64,000 nt of DNA, taken from UBA2386 sp046306335 (GTDB lineage Bacteria > Planctomycetota > UBA1135 > UBA2386). Each line of letters opens with the position of its first letter. Position 1 is the first letter of the stretch. The notes below the pieces were generated by a model. The model ran no database searches, was not told the DNA's origin, and was given only the letters and a program-made list of their open reading frames with translations. Positions 16,051-25,263 of the stretch are shown one piece after another. The DNA lies in contig JBKDXM010000150.1 in assembly GCA_046306335.1 (NCBI GenBank), forward strand, positions 1 to 64,000, in the 5' to 3' direction. Both the position numbers and the translations under genes were made by a program.

Positions 16051-17265
16051 GGCGGCGGCGCGCCGCGCCCGACCGGCCTCGGCGGCGAACAGCAGCGCGC
16101 CGATCGAACCCATCGCCGCGCACGACCACCACAGCGCGTCGGCGCCCATGCGCTCGTAGACGAAGCCGCCGAGGGCGGGCGCGAACACCAGCGCGAAGGT
16201 GAAGTTCACGCCGTAGGCGCCATTGTAGGCGCCGCGCGCGCGGTCGGGCGCGATGTCGTTGACGTGCGCGCCGAGCATCGGCATCTGCAGCAGTTCGCCG
16301 CCGGCGACGATCGCCATGCCGAGCACGATGGCGAGGCCGCCCCACGGCAGCAGGAAGCACAGGTAGCCGAGCCCGATGACCAACGCGCCGAGCGCGACCG
16401 CGGGCAGCGGCCGGCGCGCGCGCATGGCGTGCACGACCGGCATCTCGAACAGGGTGATGAGGATCGGATTGACGGCGAGGAACCAGCCGACGGCGGCTTC
16501 GCCCCAGCCCTGGTCGACGAACACGCGCGTGCCGGTGGCGAAGTACTGCATGAACGCCAGCAGCACGAAGGTGTTGGCGACCATCAGCCGCACGAAGTGG
16601 CCGTCGCGCCACGGGCTCGCCGGCCGCGCCGCGGCGACCGCGTCCGCGGCGACGGAGGCGTCGGGCCCGGCGCCGACCGGCCGCCACTGCCGCAGCACCT
16701 GCCGCAGCCAGATGGCGGCCAGCGCGCAGGTGAGGCCGTCGGCGACGAACATCCAGACGAAGTCGAGCTCGATCAGGTAGCCGCCGATCGTCGGCCCGCA
16801 CGCCCAGCCGAGGTTGAGCGCGAACCGGTTCAGCGACAGCGCCTTGCGCCGCAGGTGCGGCGGCACGCTCTGCGCCACGGCGGTGTTGCTGCCCGGCCGG
16901 AAGGCGTCGTTGAGCAGGCCGAGCACGAACACCGCGGGCACCAGCGTCGCGAGCGCGCCGCACTGCGTCATCAGCAGCATCCAGGCCGCCGACGCGCCCA
17001 GCGCGCCGATCTGCAGGCGCACCGGCCCGATGCGGTCGGTCAGCGCGCCGCCGAGCCAGCTGCCGAGGATCGCGCCGACGCCGTACAGGCTGACGACGAG
17101 GCCCGCCTGGTCTGCGGGCATGCCGAACTTCGCCTTCAGGTAGGGACCGAGGAACGGCACCACCATCGAGCCGCAGCGGTTGAGGAACGCCGCCGCGCAC
17201 AGCAGCCACGTCAGGCGCGGCAGGCCGCCGAAGGCGTCGCGGTACAGGCCGAGGACGGGGCGCAC
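16045..17265 (-). CDS. MFS transporter
   Basis: A 406-aa protein with 12 predicted membrane segments. The loop 2-3 signature of the major facilitator superfamily is present as GSWLGGALTDRIGPVRLQ, and the N-terminal half shows FLNRCGSMVVPFLGPYLKAKFGM. It resembles drug/metabolite exporters of the multidrug-resistance type rather than sugar importers, but the substrate is unknown. It starts 8 nt after the stop of the ABC permease gene on the same strand and could be the last gene of the efflux operon that begins at 21766. Confidence 0.85.
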   Translation of the reverse strand: MRPVLGLYRDAFGGLPRLTWLLCAAAFLNRCGSMVVPFLGPYLKAKFGMPADQAGLVVSLYGVGAILGSWLGGALTDRIGPVRLQIGALGASAAWMLLMTQCGALATLVPAVFVLGLLNDAFRPGSNTAVAQSVPPHLRRKALSLNRFALNLGWACGPTIGGYLIELDFVWMFVADGLTCALAAIWLRQVLRQWRPVGAGPDASVAADAVAAARPASPWRDGHFVRLMVANTFVLLAFMQYFATGTRVFVDQGWGEAAVGWFLAVNPILITLFEMPVVHAMRARRPLPAVALGALVIGLGYLCFLLPWGGLAIVLGMAIVAGGELLQMPMLGAHVNDIAPDRARGAYNGAYGVNFTFALVFAPALGGFVYERMGADALWWSCAAMGSIGALLFAAEAGRARRAAAG

Positions 17266-17272
17266 GGCGCGA

Positions 17273-18439
17273 TCAGGTGCGCCGCAGCGCCTTGGTCGGC
17301 GTCATGCGCGCCGCGCGCCACGCCGGCATCATGCCGCCGAACAGGCCGAGCGCCGCCGCGAACGCCACCGCGTCGAGCATCACCGCCGGCGTCGTGCGGA
17401 ACGCGAACGTGACCTCGGAGAACGTCTGGTTCATCGTGCCGGTCTCGGCGCCCTGGAACGGCAGCACCAGCAGGCAGCCGGCGAGTCCGCCGAGCACGCC
17501 GAGCAGCACCGCCTCGAACAGGAACGAGACGAAGATGGCGAACGGCCGGTAGCCGACGGCCTTGAGGATGCCGATCTCGTGCGAGCGCGCGCTGATCGTG
17601 CCGAGCAGCGAGTTCGTGCCGGTGAAGATCGCGCCGATGCCCATGATCACGGCGAGGAAGCCGCCGAGCAGCGTGAAGCGCTTGGACAGGTCGCCGGTCT
17701 GGCTCTTGAGGTACTCGCGCTCGCTCTGCGCCTTCGGCTGCACGCGCAGGTCGCTGGCGTAACGCTCGGTGATGGCGGCGAAGTCCGTCCCTTCGCGCAC
17801 CTTGGCGATGACGCGGCTGGCGACCGGCCGCTCCAGCGCCTTGCCGAGCCGGTCGAGGTCGCCCCAGATCTCGCTGCGGTAGCCGCCCTTGCCGGCGAAC
17901 GTGCCGACGATGCGGAAGGTCACCGTGTTGATGCGCAGCACGTCGCCGACGCGGCAGTTGGCGATGCGGTCGAGCAGGCCTTCGCCGACGATCAGTTCGT
18001 CGCTGCCCGGCTCGAAGCGCCGGCCCTCGACGACGCGCAGGTCGTCGCCCTGCACGGCGAACGACAGCGGCTCGACGCCGCGGATGGCGACGTTGGTCTC
18101 GCCGCCGTCGAACTTGCGCAGGCGCACGGCGAGGAACAGCTCGGCGCTGGCGAGCGGCGCGCCGTTGCCGTTGCGTTCGACCTCGGGCACCTCCTTGGTC
18201 AGGATGTCGCACTGTTCGCGCGTCAGGCCCGACTCGCCCTCGGACGTCGCGCCCTTGCGCAGGAACACCGCGACGTCGGCGCGGCCGCGCTCCTGGAACA
18301 GCGTGGCGAAGCCCTGCTGCAGCGACAGCATGCCCGCGAGCACGGCGACCGTGGCGCCGATGGCGCAGACGGTCAGCGCCGTGGCCGAGCTGCGCACGAA
18401 CAGGCTGCGCAGGTTGTACCGCAGGGGGACGAGGGCCAT
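17273..18439 (-). CDS. ABC transporter permease (FtsX/MacB type)
   Basis: A 388-aa permease with an N-terminal membrane helix (about residues 18-42), a large extracytoplasmic domain, and three C-terminal helices, the last followed by FGGMMPAWRAARMTPTKALR, a typical FtsX-family ending. The coupling segment SARSHEIGILKAVGYRPFAI, which contacts the ATPase, is clear. Its ATG shares one base with the stop of the neighbouring permease gene, so the two are translated together and probably form a heterodimer. The pathway is export or lipoprotein/antibiotic efflux together with the adaptor at 20363. Confidence 0.87.
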   Translation of the reverse strand: MALVPLRYNLRSLFVRSSATALTVCAIGATVAVLAGMLSLQQGFATLFQERGRADVAVFLRKGATSEGESGLTREQCDILTKEVPEVERNGNGAPLASAELFLAVRLRKFDGGETNVAIRGVEPLSFAVQGDDLRVVEGRRFEPGSDELIVGEGLLDRIANCRVGDVLRINTVTFRIVGTFAGKGGYRSEIWGDLDRLGKALERPVASRVIAKVREGTDFAAITERYASDLRVQPKAQSEREYLKSQTGDLSKRFTLLGGFLAVIMGIGAIFTGTNSLLGTISARSHEIGILKAVGYRPFAIFVSFLFEAVLLGVLGGLAGCLLVLPFQGAETGTMNQTFSEVTFAFRTTPAVMLDAVAFAAALGLFGGMMPAWRAARMTPTKALRRT

Positions 18440-19608
18440 CAGCCGACCTCCCGCAGCGCGGCGATGGCGGTCAGGCGGGCGGCGCGGCGGCCGGGCAGCA
18501 CGCCGGCGACGAGGCCGACGCCCACCGCGATCGCGGCGCCGAGCAGCAGCGTGCCTTCGTCGAAGCCGAAGCCCGGCAGGAAGCTGGCGGTGGCGACCGC
18601 GAACGGTGCCTCGGCGAGCAGCCCGACGCCGATGCCGACCACGGCGCCGAGTCCGCACAGCAGCAGCGACTCGGCGACGAGCAGCATGCCGGTCGCGCGG
18701 TCGGTGAAGCCGAGCGCCTTCATCACGCCGAGGTCGCGCGTGCGTTCGCGGCCGGCCATCAGCATGGTGTTGAGCACGGCGAAGAAGATCGCGAACAGCA
18801 CGGCGCCGCCGATCAGCTGCAACAGCGTCGGCACGTCGCCGAGCATCGAGATGAACTGGCGGTTGAACTCCGCCTCGGTGGTCGTCTGCACGCGCTGCGG
18901 GCCGTTCTCGAACATCGCGTCGACCGCCTGCTGCACCGTCACCGGGTCGGTGCCCGGTGCCATGCGCAGCATGTAGACGCCGACGCCGAGCGGCCCGGTG
19001 GCGCCGCCCTGCTCCAGCGACTCGCGCAGGTAGTCGAACTGGAACCACAGCGTCTGGTTGTCGACCGCCGGCGAGCTGCTGCGGTAGATCGCGGCGACGG
19101 TGAACTCCCACGGCCGGCCGTCGGTGCGCTGGAAGATCGTGCCGCTGATCGGCACCGTCTGGCCGACCTGCCAGCCGTACTTGTCGGCGAGCTCGTCGCC
19201 GACGACGCAGGCGGTGCGCAGCTTCTTGAAGTCGTCGTAGCTGCCCTTGGTGATCTTCATCTCCGGGTAGCTCGGCAGGAACGTCTCGGGGTCGATGCCG
19301 AATTGCGCGAAGAAGCCGCCCTTGTCCTGCTCGTAGCGGCCGCCGAACCACTGCCACTTGCAGATGGCCTCGATGCCGGGCACCGACGCCATCTTCTGCT
19401 GGTAGGAGAGCGGCAGGTCGACGAACAGGCTGACCGCCGACTGCACCAGCAGGCGGTTGGCCGCCGCGGCGTCGAGCGTGCGCGTCAGGCCGCTGGTGAC
19501 CGCGTTCAGCACGCAGACGAGGAACACGGCCACGGCGACGGCGCCGACGGTGAGCAGCGAGCGCACCGGGTGGCCGACGACGTTGCGCCAGAGCAGCTTC
19601 CAGGGCAT
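18439..19608 (-). CDS. ABC transporter permease (FtsX/MacB type)
   Basis: A 389-aa paralogue-like permease with the same plan: helix 1 at about residues 17-40, a periplasmic domain to about 265, three C-terminal helices, and the ending LPGRRAARLTAIAALREVG. The coupling motif GRERTRDLGVMKALGFTDRA lies between helices 2 and 3. It starts 3 nt after the ATPase stop. The periplasmic part contains the MacB-like sequence PEMKITKGSYDDFKKL, but identity to any named system cannot be stated. Two permease subunits with one ATPase suggest a 1:1:2 complex. Confidence 0.87.
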   Translation of the reverse strand: MPWKLLWRNVVGHPVRSLLTVGAVAVAVFLVCVLNAVTSGLTRTLDAAAANRLLVQSAVSLFVDLPLSYQQKMASVPGIEAICKWQWFGGRYEQDKGGFFAQFGIDPETFLPSYPEMKITKGSYDDFKKLRTACVVGDELADKYGWQVGQTVPISGTIFQRTDGRPWEFTVAAIYRSSSPAVDNQTLWFQFDYLRESLEQGGATGPLGVGVYMLRMAPGTDPVTVQQAVDAMFENGPQRVQTTTEAEFNRQFISMLGDVPTLLQLIGGAVLFAIFFAVLNTMLMAGRERTRDLGVMKALGFTDRATGMLLVAESLLLCGLGAVVGIGVGLLAEAPFAVATASFLPGFGFDEGTLLLGAAIAVGVGLVAGVLPGRRAARLTAIAALREVG

Positions 19609-19611
19609 CGC

Positions 19612-20310
19612 TCAGCCCCTCCCCGGGTTGGTCTCGATGCGGCCGAGCTTGCCCTTGTCGAGGTGGATGATCTTGTCGGCGTAGCCGGCGGCCTGCGGAT
19701 CGTGCGTGACCATCAGGATGGTCTTGCCGAGCTCGCGGTTCAGCCGCTGCAGCAGTTGCAGCACGGCGTCGGCGGTGTTGCGGTCGAGGTCGCCGGTGGG
19801 TTCGTCGGCGAGGATCACCTGCGGGTCCGTGGCGATCGCTCGGGCGATGGCGACGCGCTGCTCCTGACCGCCGGACAGCTCGCGCGGCTTGTGGTCCATG
19901 CGGTCGCCGAGGCCGACGAGTTGCAGGGCGCGCTCGGCCTGGGCGCGGCGTTGGCGGCGCGACAGCGGCGTCAACTGCAGCGGCAGTTCGACGTTCTCGC
20001 GCGCGGTCAGCACCGGCAGCAGGTTGAAGCCCTGGAACACGAAGCCGACGTTGCCGGCGCGCCACGCCGCCAGTTCGCCGCCGTCGAGACGCGTGAGGAC
20101 GACGTCGCCGACCAGCACCGCGCCGCTGTCGGCGTGGTCGAGGCCGCCGACGAGGTTGAGCAGCGTCGTCTTGCCGGAGCCCGACGGGCCCATCAGCGCG
20201 TAGAACGTGCCGCCGGCCATCGTCAGGTCGAGCTCGTCGAGCACGCGCAGCGATTCGCCGGCCCGTTGGTAGGCCTTGGTGACGGAACGGAGTTGGATGG
20301 CTTCGGCCAT
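19612..20310 (-). CDS. ABC transporter ATP-binding protein (MacB/LolD type)
   Basis: A 232-aa ATPase. Walker A is GPSGSGKTTL at residues 41-50, the Q-loop is FVFQGFNLLP, the signature is ELSGGQEQRVAIARAI, Walker B is VILADEPTGDLD, and the switch His is in VTHDPQAAGYA. The LDRNT and QGFNLLP sequences are typical of the MacB/LolD/FtsE class that drives mechanotransmission rather than import. ATG 20310 is chosen because MAEAIQLRSVTKAY is the standard N-terminus. It lies between the adaptor gene (20363) and the two permeases, confirming an operon. Confidence 0.93.
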   Translation of the reverse strand: MAEAIQLRSVTKAYQRAGESLRVLDELDLTMAGGTFYALMGPSGSGKTTLLNLVGGLDHADSGAVLVGDVVLTRLDGGELAAWRAGNVGFVFQGFNLLPVLTARENVELPLQLTPLSRRQRRAQAERALQLVGLGDRMDHKPRELSGGQEQRVAIARAIATDPQVILADEPTGDLDRNTADAVLQLLQRLNRELGKTILMVTHDPQAAGYADKIIHLDKGKLGRIETNPGRG

Positions 20311-20362
20311 GGGGTTGCGGAGGCGGGGGGGCGGCGTGGCCGGGCTGGGCGTCGGCGGTCGG

Positions 20363-21766
20363 TCAGTCGGTCTGCACGCGGACGCGATCGCCGTCGCGCA
20401 GCGACGGCGGCGGCGCCAGCACGATGCGCTGGTCCTTCTGCAGCCCTGTCGCGACGACGACGCGGCCGCCCTTGCGCTCGCCGGTCGTGACCTTGCGGAA
20501 GCGCGCGACGTCGCCGTCGAGCACGAAGGCACCGATGGCGCCGTCGACGGTCGCGAGCGCCTGCTCGGGCACGACGATGCGCGGCTTCTCGCCGCCGGCT
20601 TCCGGTTCGGGCGCGTCGGCCGCGCGGAAGACGATGCGCACGCCCATCTCGGGGCGCAGCCGATCGTCCTTGCGGCCGAGCTTGACGCGCACCTCGACCG
20701 TCGCCTTCTGGCGGTCGGCGGTCGGCCAGATGCGGTCGACGACGCCGGGGTACCGTTCGTCGGGGAAGGCGTCGAGGAACACGTCGGCGGGCGCGCCCTG
20801 GCGCACCGAGGCGAGCGTCGTCTCCGGCACGTTGGCCTGCACTTCGAGCGAGTCGAAGTCGACCATGGTGCACACCGCGCCGCGCGCGGTGGTGCCGCCG
20901 ACGACGTTGGGGGACACCACCTCGCCGACCTCGGCGTCCTTCAGCACGACGACGCCGTCGAACGGCGCCCGCACGTCGGTCTTGTCGAGCGTGGCCTTGG
21001 CGAGGTCGCGGCCGGCGCGGGCCGATACCGCCTGCGCCTTGGCCACGGCGACGTCCTCGGCGGCGGTGGCGTTGCGCCGCACCGCCACGTCGACGGCGGC
21101 AGCGGCGCTGCGCTCGCCGGCGGCGGCGGCGGCGGCGCGCGCCGCTTGCGCGTCGCGGTCGCTGCGGGCGCGGTCGAGGTCGCGCGCGCTGGCGTCGCCG
21201 TTGCGCGCCAGTTCTTCGACGCGGGCGAACTCGGCATCGAGGTAACGCAGGACGGCCACGGCCTCCTTCGCCTGCGCCTGCGCGGTCGCGGCGGCCGCCT
21301 CGGCCTGGACGACGTCGGCAGCCGCGGTGGCCGCAGCCGCGATCGCTCGTTGGACCGAACCGTCGGCGGTCGCCACGTCGGCTTCGGCGCGCTGCAGCGA
21401 CGCGCGGAACTCGTCGGCGAAGAGCCGCGCGACGATGTCGCCCTTCTTGACCACCGAACCTTCCTTGACCGCCAGCTCGACGATGCGGCCCGGCACGTCG
21501 GACGACAGCGCGGCGCGCCGCGCCGCGACGATGTAGCCATTGGCGGCGGCGCCGCGGATCGCCGCTGCGGCAGCGGGCGCGGCCTCGGTCACGACCGCCG
21601 TGCGCACGACCGGCAGGCGCACGCGATCGACGAAGGCGGCGACCGACGGCTGGAAGAGCCACAGGCCGCCGCCGAGCAGCGCGAGGACCGCGATGCGCAG
21701 CGGCCACGGGTTGCGGCGGCGCGGCGCTGCGGCGGCGCGATCGATCTTGAGGCTCTGCAGGTCCAA
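20363..21766 (-). CDS. Periplasmic adaptor subunit of a tripartite efflux pump (HlyD/MacA family)
   Basis: A 467-aa membrane-fusion protein with one N-terminal membrane helix (about residues 20-38), a lipoyl half-motif (DVPGRIVELAVKEGSVVKKGDIVARLFADEF), a very long Ala-rich coiled-coil hairpin (about 110-230), the second lipoyl half (KTDVRAPFDGVVVLKDAEVGEVV), and beta-barrel and membrane-proximal domains. It links the inner-membrane ABC complex to an outer-membrane channel; no TolC-like gene is in the window. The frame has no nearby ATG. TTG 21766 (reading MDLQSLKID) is chosen because a GGAG sits 8 nt upstream. It is divergent from the stress-protein gene. Confidence 0.85.
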   Translation of the reverse strand: MDLQSLKIDRAAAAPRRRNPWPLRIAVLALLGGGLWLFQPSVAAFVDRVRLPVVRTAVVTEAAPAAAAAIRGAAANGYIVAARRAALSSDVPGRIVELAVKEGSVVKKGDIVARLFADEFRASLQRAEADVATADGSVQRAIAAAATAAADVVQAEAAAATAQAQAKEAVAVLRYLDAEFARVEELARNGDASARDLDRARSDRDAQAARAAAAAAGERSAAAAVDVAVRRNATAAEDVAVAKAQAVSARAGRDLAKATLDKTDVRAPFDGVVVLKDAEVGEVVSPNVVGGTTARGAVCTMVDFDSLEVQANVPETTLASVRQGAPADVFLDAFPDERYPGVVDRIWPTADRQKATVEVRVKLGRKDDRLRPEMGVRIVFRAADAPEPEAGGEKPRIVVPEQALATVDGAIGAFVLDGDVARFRKVTTGERKGGRVVVATGLQKDQRIVLAPPPSLRDGDRVRVQTD

Positions 21767-21853
21767 GCGCTGGGCTCCGGTGCGGATTCGCGGCGCGGCA
21801 GGGTAGCGGATCCATGCTCGAAATGCCTGCGCCGACGCGTATGGTTGCCCGCC

Positions 21854-22309
21854 ATGGTGGCTCAGGTCGTCCGCCGCATCCTGGCTCCGGTCGAACTCGC
21901 GGAACGCCGCGATCTCGACCTCGGCTACGCGATCGGACTCGCGGCGCAACTGCGCGCCGACCTGCTGTTGTTCGCCGTCATCGACACGCCGACGACGGTC
22001 AACCTGATCGGCGGCCACCGAGCGCGCTCCGGCAGCGGCGACTTCGAGAAGGCGCTGCGCGACGAAGTGCGCGGCATCCTGCAGCAGCTGGTCGACCAGG
22101 CGGCCGCCGCCGGCGTCCAGGCGCTCGGGCACCTGACGTTCGCCGAGGACGTCGAAGAGCAGATCCTGAAGGAGGCGCTGGTGCAGCAGGTGGACCTGAT
22201 CCTGGTCCGCTCGCGCGGGCGCACCGGCTTGATGAAGGCGCTGCTCGGCAACACGGCCGGCGAAGTGCTGAAGGCGGCGCCGTGCCCCGTGCTGGTGGCG
22301 CGCACATGA
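21854..22309 (+). CDS. Universal stress protein, UspA family
   Basis: A 151-aa single-domain Usp. It begins RRILAPVELAERRDLDLGYAIGLAAQLRADLLLFAVID and ends with the ATP-binding signature RSRGRTGLMKALLGNTAGEVLKAAPCPVLVART, where G-x2-G-x9-G and the following Thr match ATP-binding members. Family proteins respond to starvation, oxidants or DNA damage. The ATG at 21854 starts right at the conserved first strand. The Lon-like protease begins 55 nt after its stop on the same strand, so the two may be cotranscribed as a stress unit. Confidence 0.88.
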   Translation: MVAQVVRRILAPVELAERRDLDLGYAIGLAAQLRADLLLFAVIDTPTTVNLIGGHRARSGSGDFEKALRDEVRGILQQLVDQAAAAGVQALGHLTFAEDVEEQILKEALVQQVDLILVRSRGRTGLMKALLGNTAGEVLKAAPCPVLVART

Positions 22310-22364
22310 TGGCCTCCGGTCGCAGCGCGGGCCCGCATGCCTTCGCGATCGCGGGGAGGCTCGC

Positions 22365-24851
22365 GTGAAGGGCCGGGGTCGGCAAGCCGGCAAGTCCGCG
22401 GCTGGCGGCCGGCCGGTGCGCGCGCGCAGCGGCGGGCCGCAGGCGGCCGCCGCCGCCAGCGTGGCGGCGACCGTCGACGGGCTGCGCCTGCCGTTGGCGA
22501 AGCTGCGCTGGAACTGCCCGCCGCTCAAGGCCTCGGGCACGCCGCCGACCGCGGCGTTCCTGCTCGGCCAGGACCGGCCGATGGCGGCGCTGCGCACGGG
22601 CCTGTCGATCCACGCGCAGGGGTACCACCTGTTCGTCTCCGGCCTGATGGGGTCGGGTCGCACGGCGGTCGTCGAGCTGCTGCTGCGCGACATCCAGCCG
22701 GTCTGCCGCCGCACGCCCGACCGCGTGTTCGCGCACAACTTCCGTGATCCGAACCGGCCGGTGCTGGTCTCGCTGCCGGCGGGCAAGGCCGGCGCCTTCC
22801 GCGACCAGTTGCTGGAACTCGGCCGGGCGCTGCACGGCCACCTCGTCGCTGCCCTGCGCTCGCGGCCGCACCGCATGTCGCGCCGCGTCGTGCAGCGCGC
22901 CAGCCAGCTGCGCGAGCGACGCATCATGGACGCGCTGCAGCGGCAGGCGCAGAAGCAGGGCTGCGCATTGGTCCGCTTCCAGTCGCAGGGCGGCGCGTCG
23001 ACGACCGACATCTATCCGGTCGTCGACGGCGAGCCGATCACGCTCGACGCGCTGCTGGCGCACGTCCACGAAGGCAAGGTCAGCGAGGCCGAGCGCGACA
23101 AGCTGCTGCGGCATCGCGAACAGCTCGTCGAGCGTCTCGACGAGGTCAACGACCGCATGCGCGAGGAGCACGCGCGGCTGTTCGAGGAACTGCGGACGAT
23201 GGACCGGCAGCTGGCCTGGAAGGTCATCCGCCTGCACCAGAAGGACTTCCAGCGCCGTTGGGACCAGCCCGAGGTCGCCGATTGGCTCGACGCGGCGGGC
23301 GAGTACCTGGAGCGCCACCTGTACCAGTGGGTCGCCGCCGACGGCGAGGGCGACGACGAGTCCGGCGCCGCCGAGGCCGCGCCGACGGCCGTGCCCGCCG
23401 AGCCGCGTCTCGGCGAGTTCCACGCCCGCATCGTCAAGACGTCGTTCCAGGACGCCTGTCCGGTCGTCATGGAGACGAATCCCACGTTCGGCAACCTGTT
23501 CGGCACGATCACGCCGCCGCCCGACGGTTCCGGTTCGAGCGCGATGCACGTGAATCCCGGCGCGCTGTTGCGCGCCGACGGCGGCTATCTCGTGCTGCGC
23601 TGCCTCGACGTGTTGCGCGAGCCCGGCGTGTGGACGCAGCTCAAGCGCACGCTGCAGAGCGGCCGGCTGGAGATCCGCGAGTTCGACCAGGGCTCCGGCG
23701 CGCAGGTCGGATCGCTGCAGCCGGAGTCGATTCCGCTCGACCTCAAGGTCGTGCTCATCGGCGAACCCGGCGTCTACGAGCAACTGGCGGCGGAGGACCC
23801 GCAGTTCCCGCAGATCTTCAAGATCCACGCCGAGTTCGACGCGACGATCCCGGTCGAGACGGGGAACCTCGCGCGCTACGCCGACTACCTCGCGTGGCTG
23901 GCCGAGACCGAGAAGCTGCGCCCGTTCTCCCCGACCGGCCTCTCGGCCGTGGCCGAGTACGGCGCCCGCGCCGCCGGCCGCAGCGACCGCCTGATCACCC
24001 GCTACAGCGAGATCGGCGACCTCGCGCGCGAGGCCTCGCACCTCTGCGACCAGGAAGGCGCGCGCGCGATCACGCGCGACCTGGTCGAACGCACCGTCCG
24101 CATGCAGCGGCAGCGCCACGACCTCGCGCAGGAGCAGACCGAACGCGAATACGCCGCCGGCTACACCCGGTTGTCGACGCAGGGCGCGGTGGTGGGGCAG
24201 ATCAACGCGCTGACCGTGCTCGACACCGGTTCGATCGAGTTCGGCCGGCCGTGCCGCATCACCTGCAACTCGGGCGTCGCCACCGCGCAGCGCTCGGGGC
24301 TGGTCAACATCGAGGGCCTCGCCAACCTCTCCGGCCCGATCCACAACAAGGGCGTCATGATCCTGGAGGGGTTCCTGCTGCAGGAGTGCGGCCGCGACGG
24401 CCCGCTGTGCATGCAGGCGACGATCTGCTTCGAGCAGCTCTACAACGGCGTCGAGGGCGACTCGGCGTCGCTGGCGCAGTTGCTGGCGCTGCTCAGCTCG
24501 CTGTCGGGCGTGCCGCTGGCGCAGCACCTCGCCATCACCGGCTCCGTCAACCAGAAGGGCGAGGTGCAATCGGTCGGCGGCGTCAACGCCAAGGCCGAGG
24601 GCTTCTTCCGCCTGTGCGAGGCGCGCCGGCTGACCGGCGAGCAGGGCGTCGTGCTGCCGCTCGCCAACGTCGGCGACCTGATGCTCGACAGCGAGCTGTG
24701 CGAGGCGGTCGCGCTCGGCAAGTTCGCGGTCTACGGCGTCTCCACCGTGCGCGAGGCGATCGAGCTGTTCATGGGCCTGCCCGGCGACGAAGTGTTGTCG
24801 CGCGTGCGCTCGACGCTGGCGCGCTTCCGGGCGCTGGCGCGGCAGGCCTGA
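22365..24851 (+). CDS. Lon-family ATP-dependent protease (AAA_32/LonB-type)
   Basis: An 828-aa protease. After a disordered basic start come an AAA module with a P-loop-like FVSGLMGSGRTAVVELLL (about residues 87-104, Arg replacing the usual Lys), a coiled-coil insertion (about 235-300), a second ATPase part with HVNPGALLRADGGYLVL as in sigma-54/Mg-chelatase-like helicases, and a C-terminal Lon protease domain. The catalytic Ser is S700 in EGDSAS and the Lys is K743 in GGVNAKAEGFF. The Arg in the P-loop is common in this subfamily. It presumably degrades misfolded proteins in the cytosol. It ends 536 bp before the convergent dynamin-like gene, with a palindromic repeat in between. Confidence 0.88.
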   Translation: MKGRGRQAGKSAAGGRPVRARSGGPQAAAAASVAATVDGLRLPLAKLRWNCPPLKASGTPPTAAFLLGQDRPMAALRTGLSIHAQGYHLFVSGLMGSGRTAVVELLLRDIQPVCRRTPDRVFAHNFRDPNRPVLVSLPAGKAGAFRDQLLELGRALHGHLVAALRSRPHRMSRRVVQRASQLRERRIMDALQRQAQKQGCALVRFQSQGGASTTDIYPVVDGEPITLDALLAHVHEGKVSEAERDKLLRHREQLVERLDEVNDRMREEHARLFEELRTMDRQLAWKVIRLHQKDFQRRWDQPEVADWLDAAGEYLERHLYQWVAADGEGDDESGAAEAAPTAVPAEPRLGEFHARIVKTSFQDACPVVMETNPTFGNLFGTITPPPDGSGSSAMHVNPGALLRADGGYLVLRCLDVLREPGVWTQLKRTLQSGRLEIREFDQGSGAQVGSLQPESIPLDLKVVLIGEPGVYEQLAAEDPQFPQIFKIHAEFDATIPVETGNLARYADYLAWLAETEKLRPFSPTGLSAVAEYGARAAGRSDRLITRYSEIGDLAREASHLCDQEGARAITRDLVERTVRMQRQRHDLAQEQTEREYAAGYTRLSTQGAVVGQINALTVLDTGSIEFGRPCRITCNSGVATAQRSGLVNIEGLANLSGPIHNKGVMILEGFLLQECGRDGPLCMQATICFEQLYNGVEGDSASLAQLLALLSSLSGVPLAQHLAITGSVNQKGEVQSVGGVNAKAEGFFRLCEARRLTGEQGVVLPLANVGDLMLDSELCEAVALGKFAVYGVSTVREAIELFMGLPGDEVLSRVRSTLARFRALARQA

Positions 24852-24991
24852 GCGCCCGCGCGGAGGCCGCTCTACAGGCTCCCAGCGACCCTGGTGGTCG
24901 CTGCGTCACGGCTGGCCACGCCGCCCGGCATGCACCGCAGCTGCCGTTCGTTCTGCTGCCGCACCTCCGTTTGCCCTGCTCTCCTCTGCTC

Positions 24992-25105
24992 GGCTCTGTG
25001 CTCTCTGTGTTCTCTGTGGTTGTTCTGCTTCAGCAGCAGCAGCAGCAGCAGAAAGGAACCACAGAGAACACAGAGAACACAGAGAACACAGAGAACACAG
25101 AGGCC
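24992..25105. repeat. Imperfect palindrome of 9-bp ACAGAGAAC units around (CAG)7
   Basis: The left arm CTCTGTGTTCTCTGTGGTT (25003-25021) is the exact reverse complement of 25057-25075. The right side continues as AACCACAGAG followed by four AACACAGAG units to 25102; the left side carries about two and a half units, to 24992. The centre holds TTCTGCT/AGCAGAA (25023-25029 with 25047-25053) and seven CAG triplets (25031-25051). Read as RNA it could fold into a stem of roughly 50 bases. Composition is far less GC-rich than the surroundings. Confidence 0.85.
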
Positions 25106-25263
25106 AGGCACCAAGAGCCCAGCAACAAGCAGCACCCAGCAGTCGCGGGGCAGCTGGTTGCAGTCCGCGAGCCGGAGCGCGCCGCTGCGTCCGGACGCTC
25201 GCTGCCGACCGTCCGCGAAGCCACCGATCCACTTGCGGCCATAGGCTTCGCCTCAGCCGCGCA

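Noticed and set aside
25057..25102. CRISPR-like spaced repeats
   Set aside because: Units are 9 bp, directly adjacent and without spacers; no cas genes are in the window.
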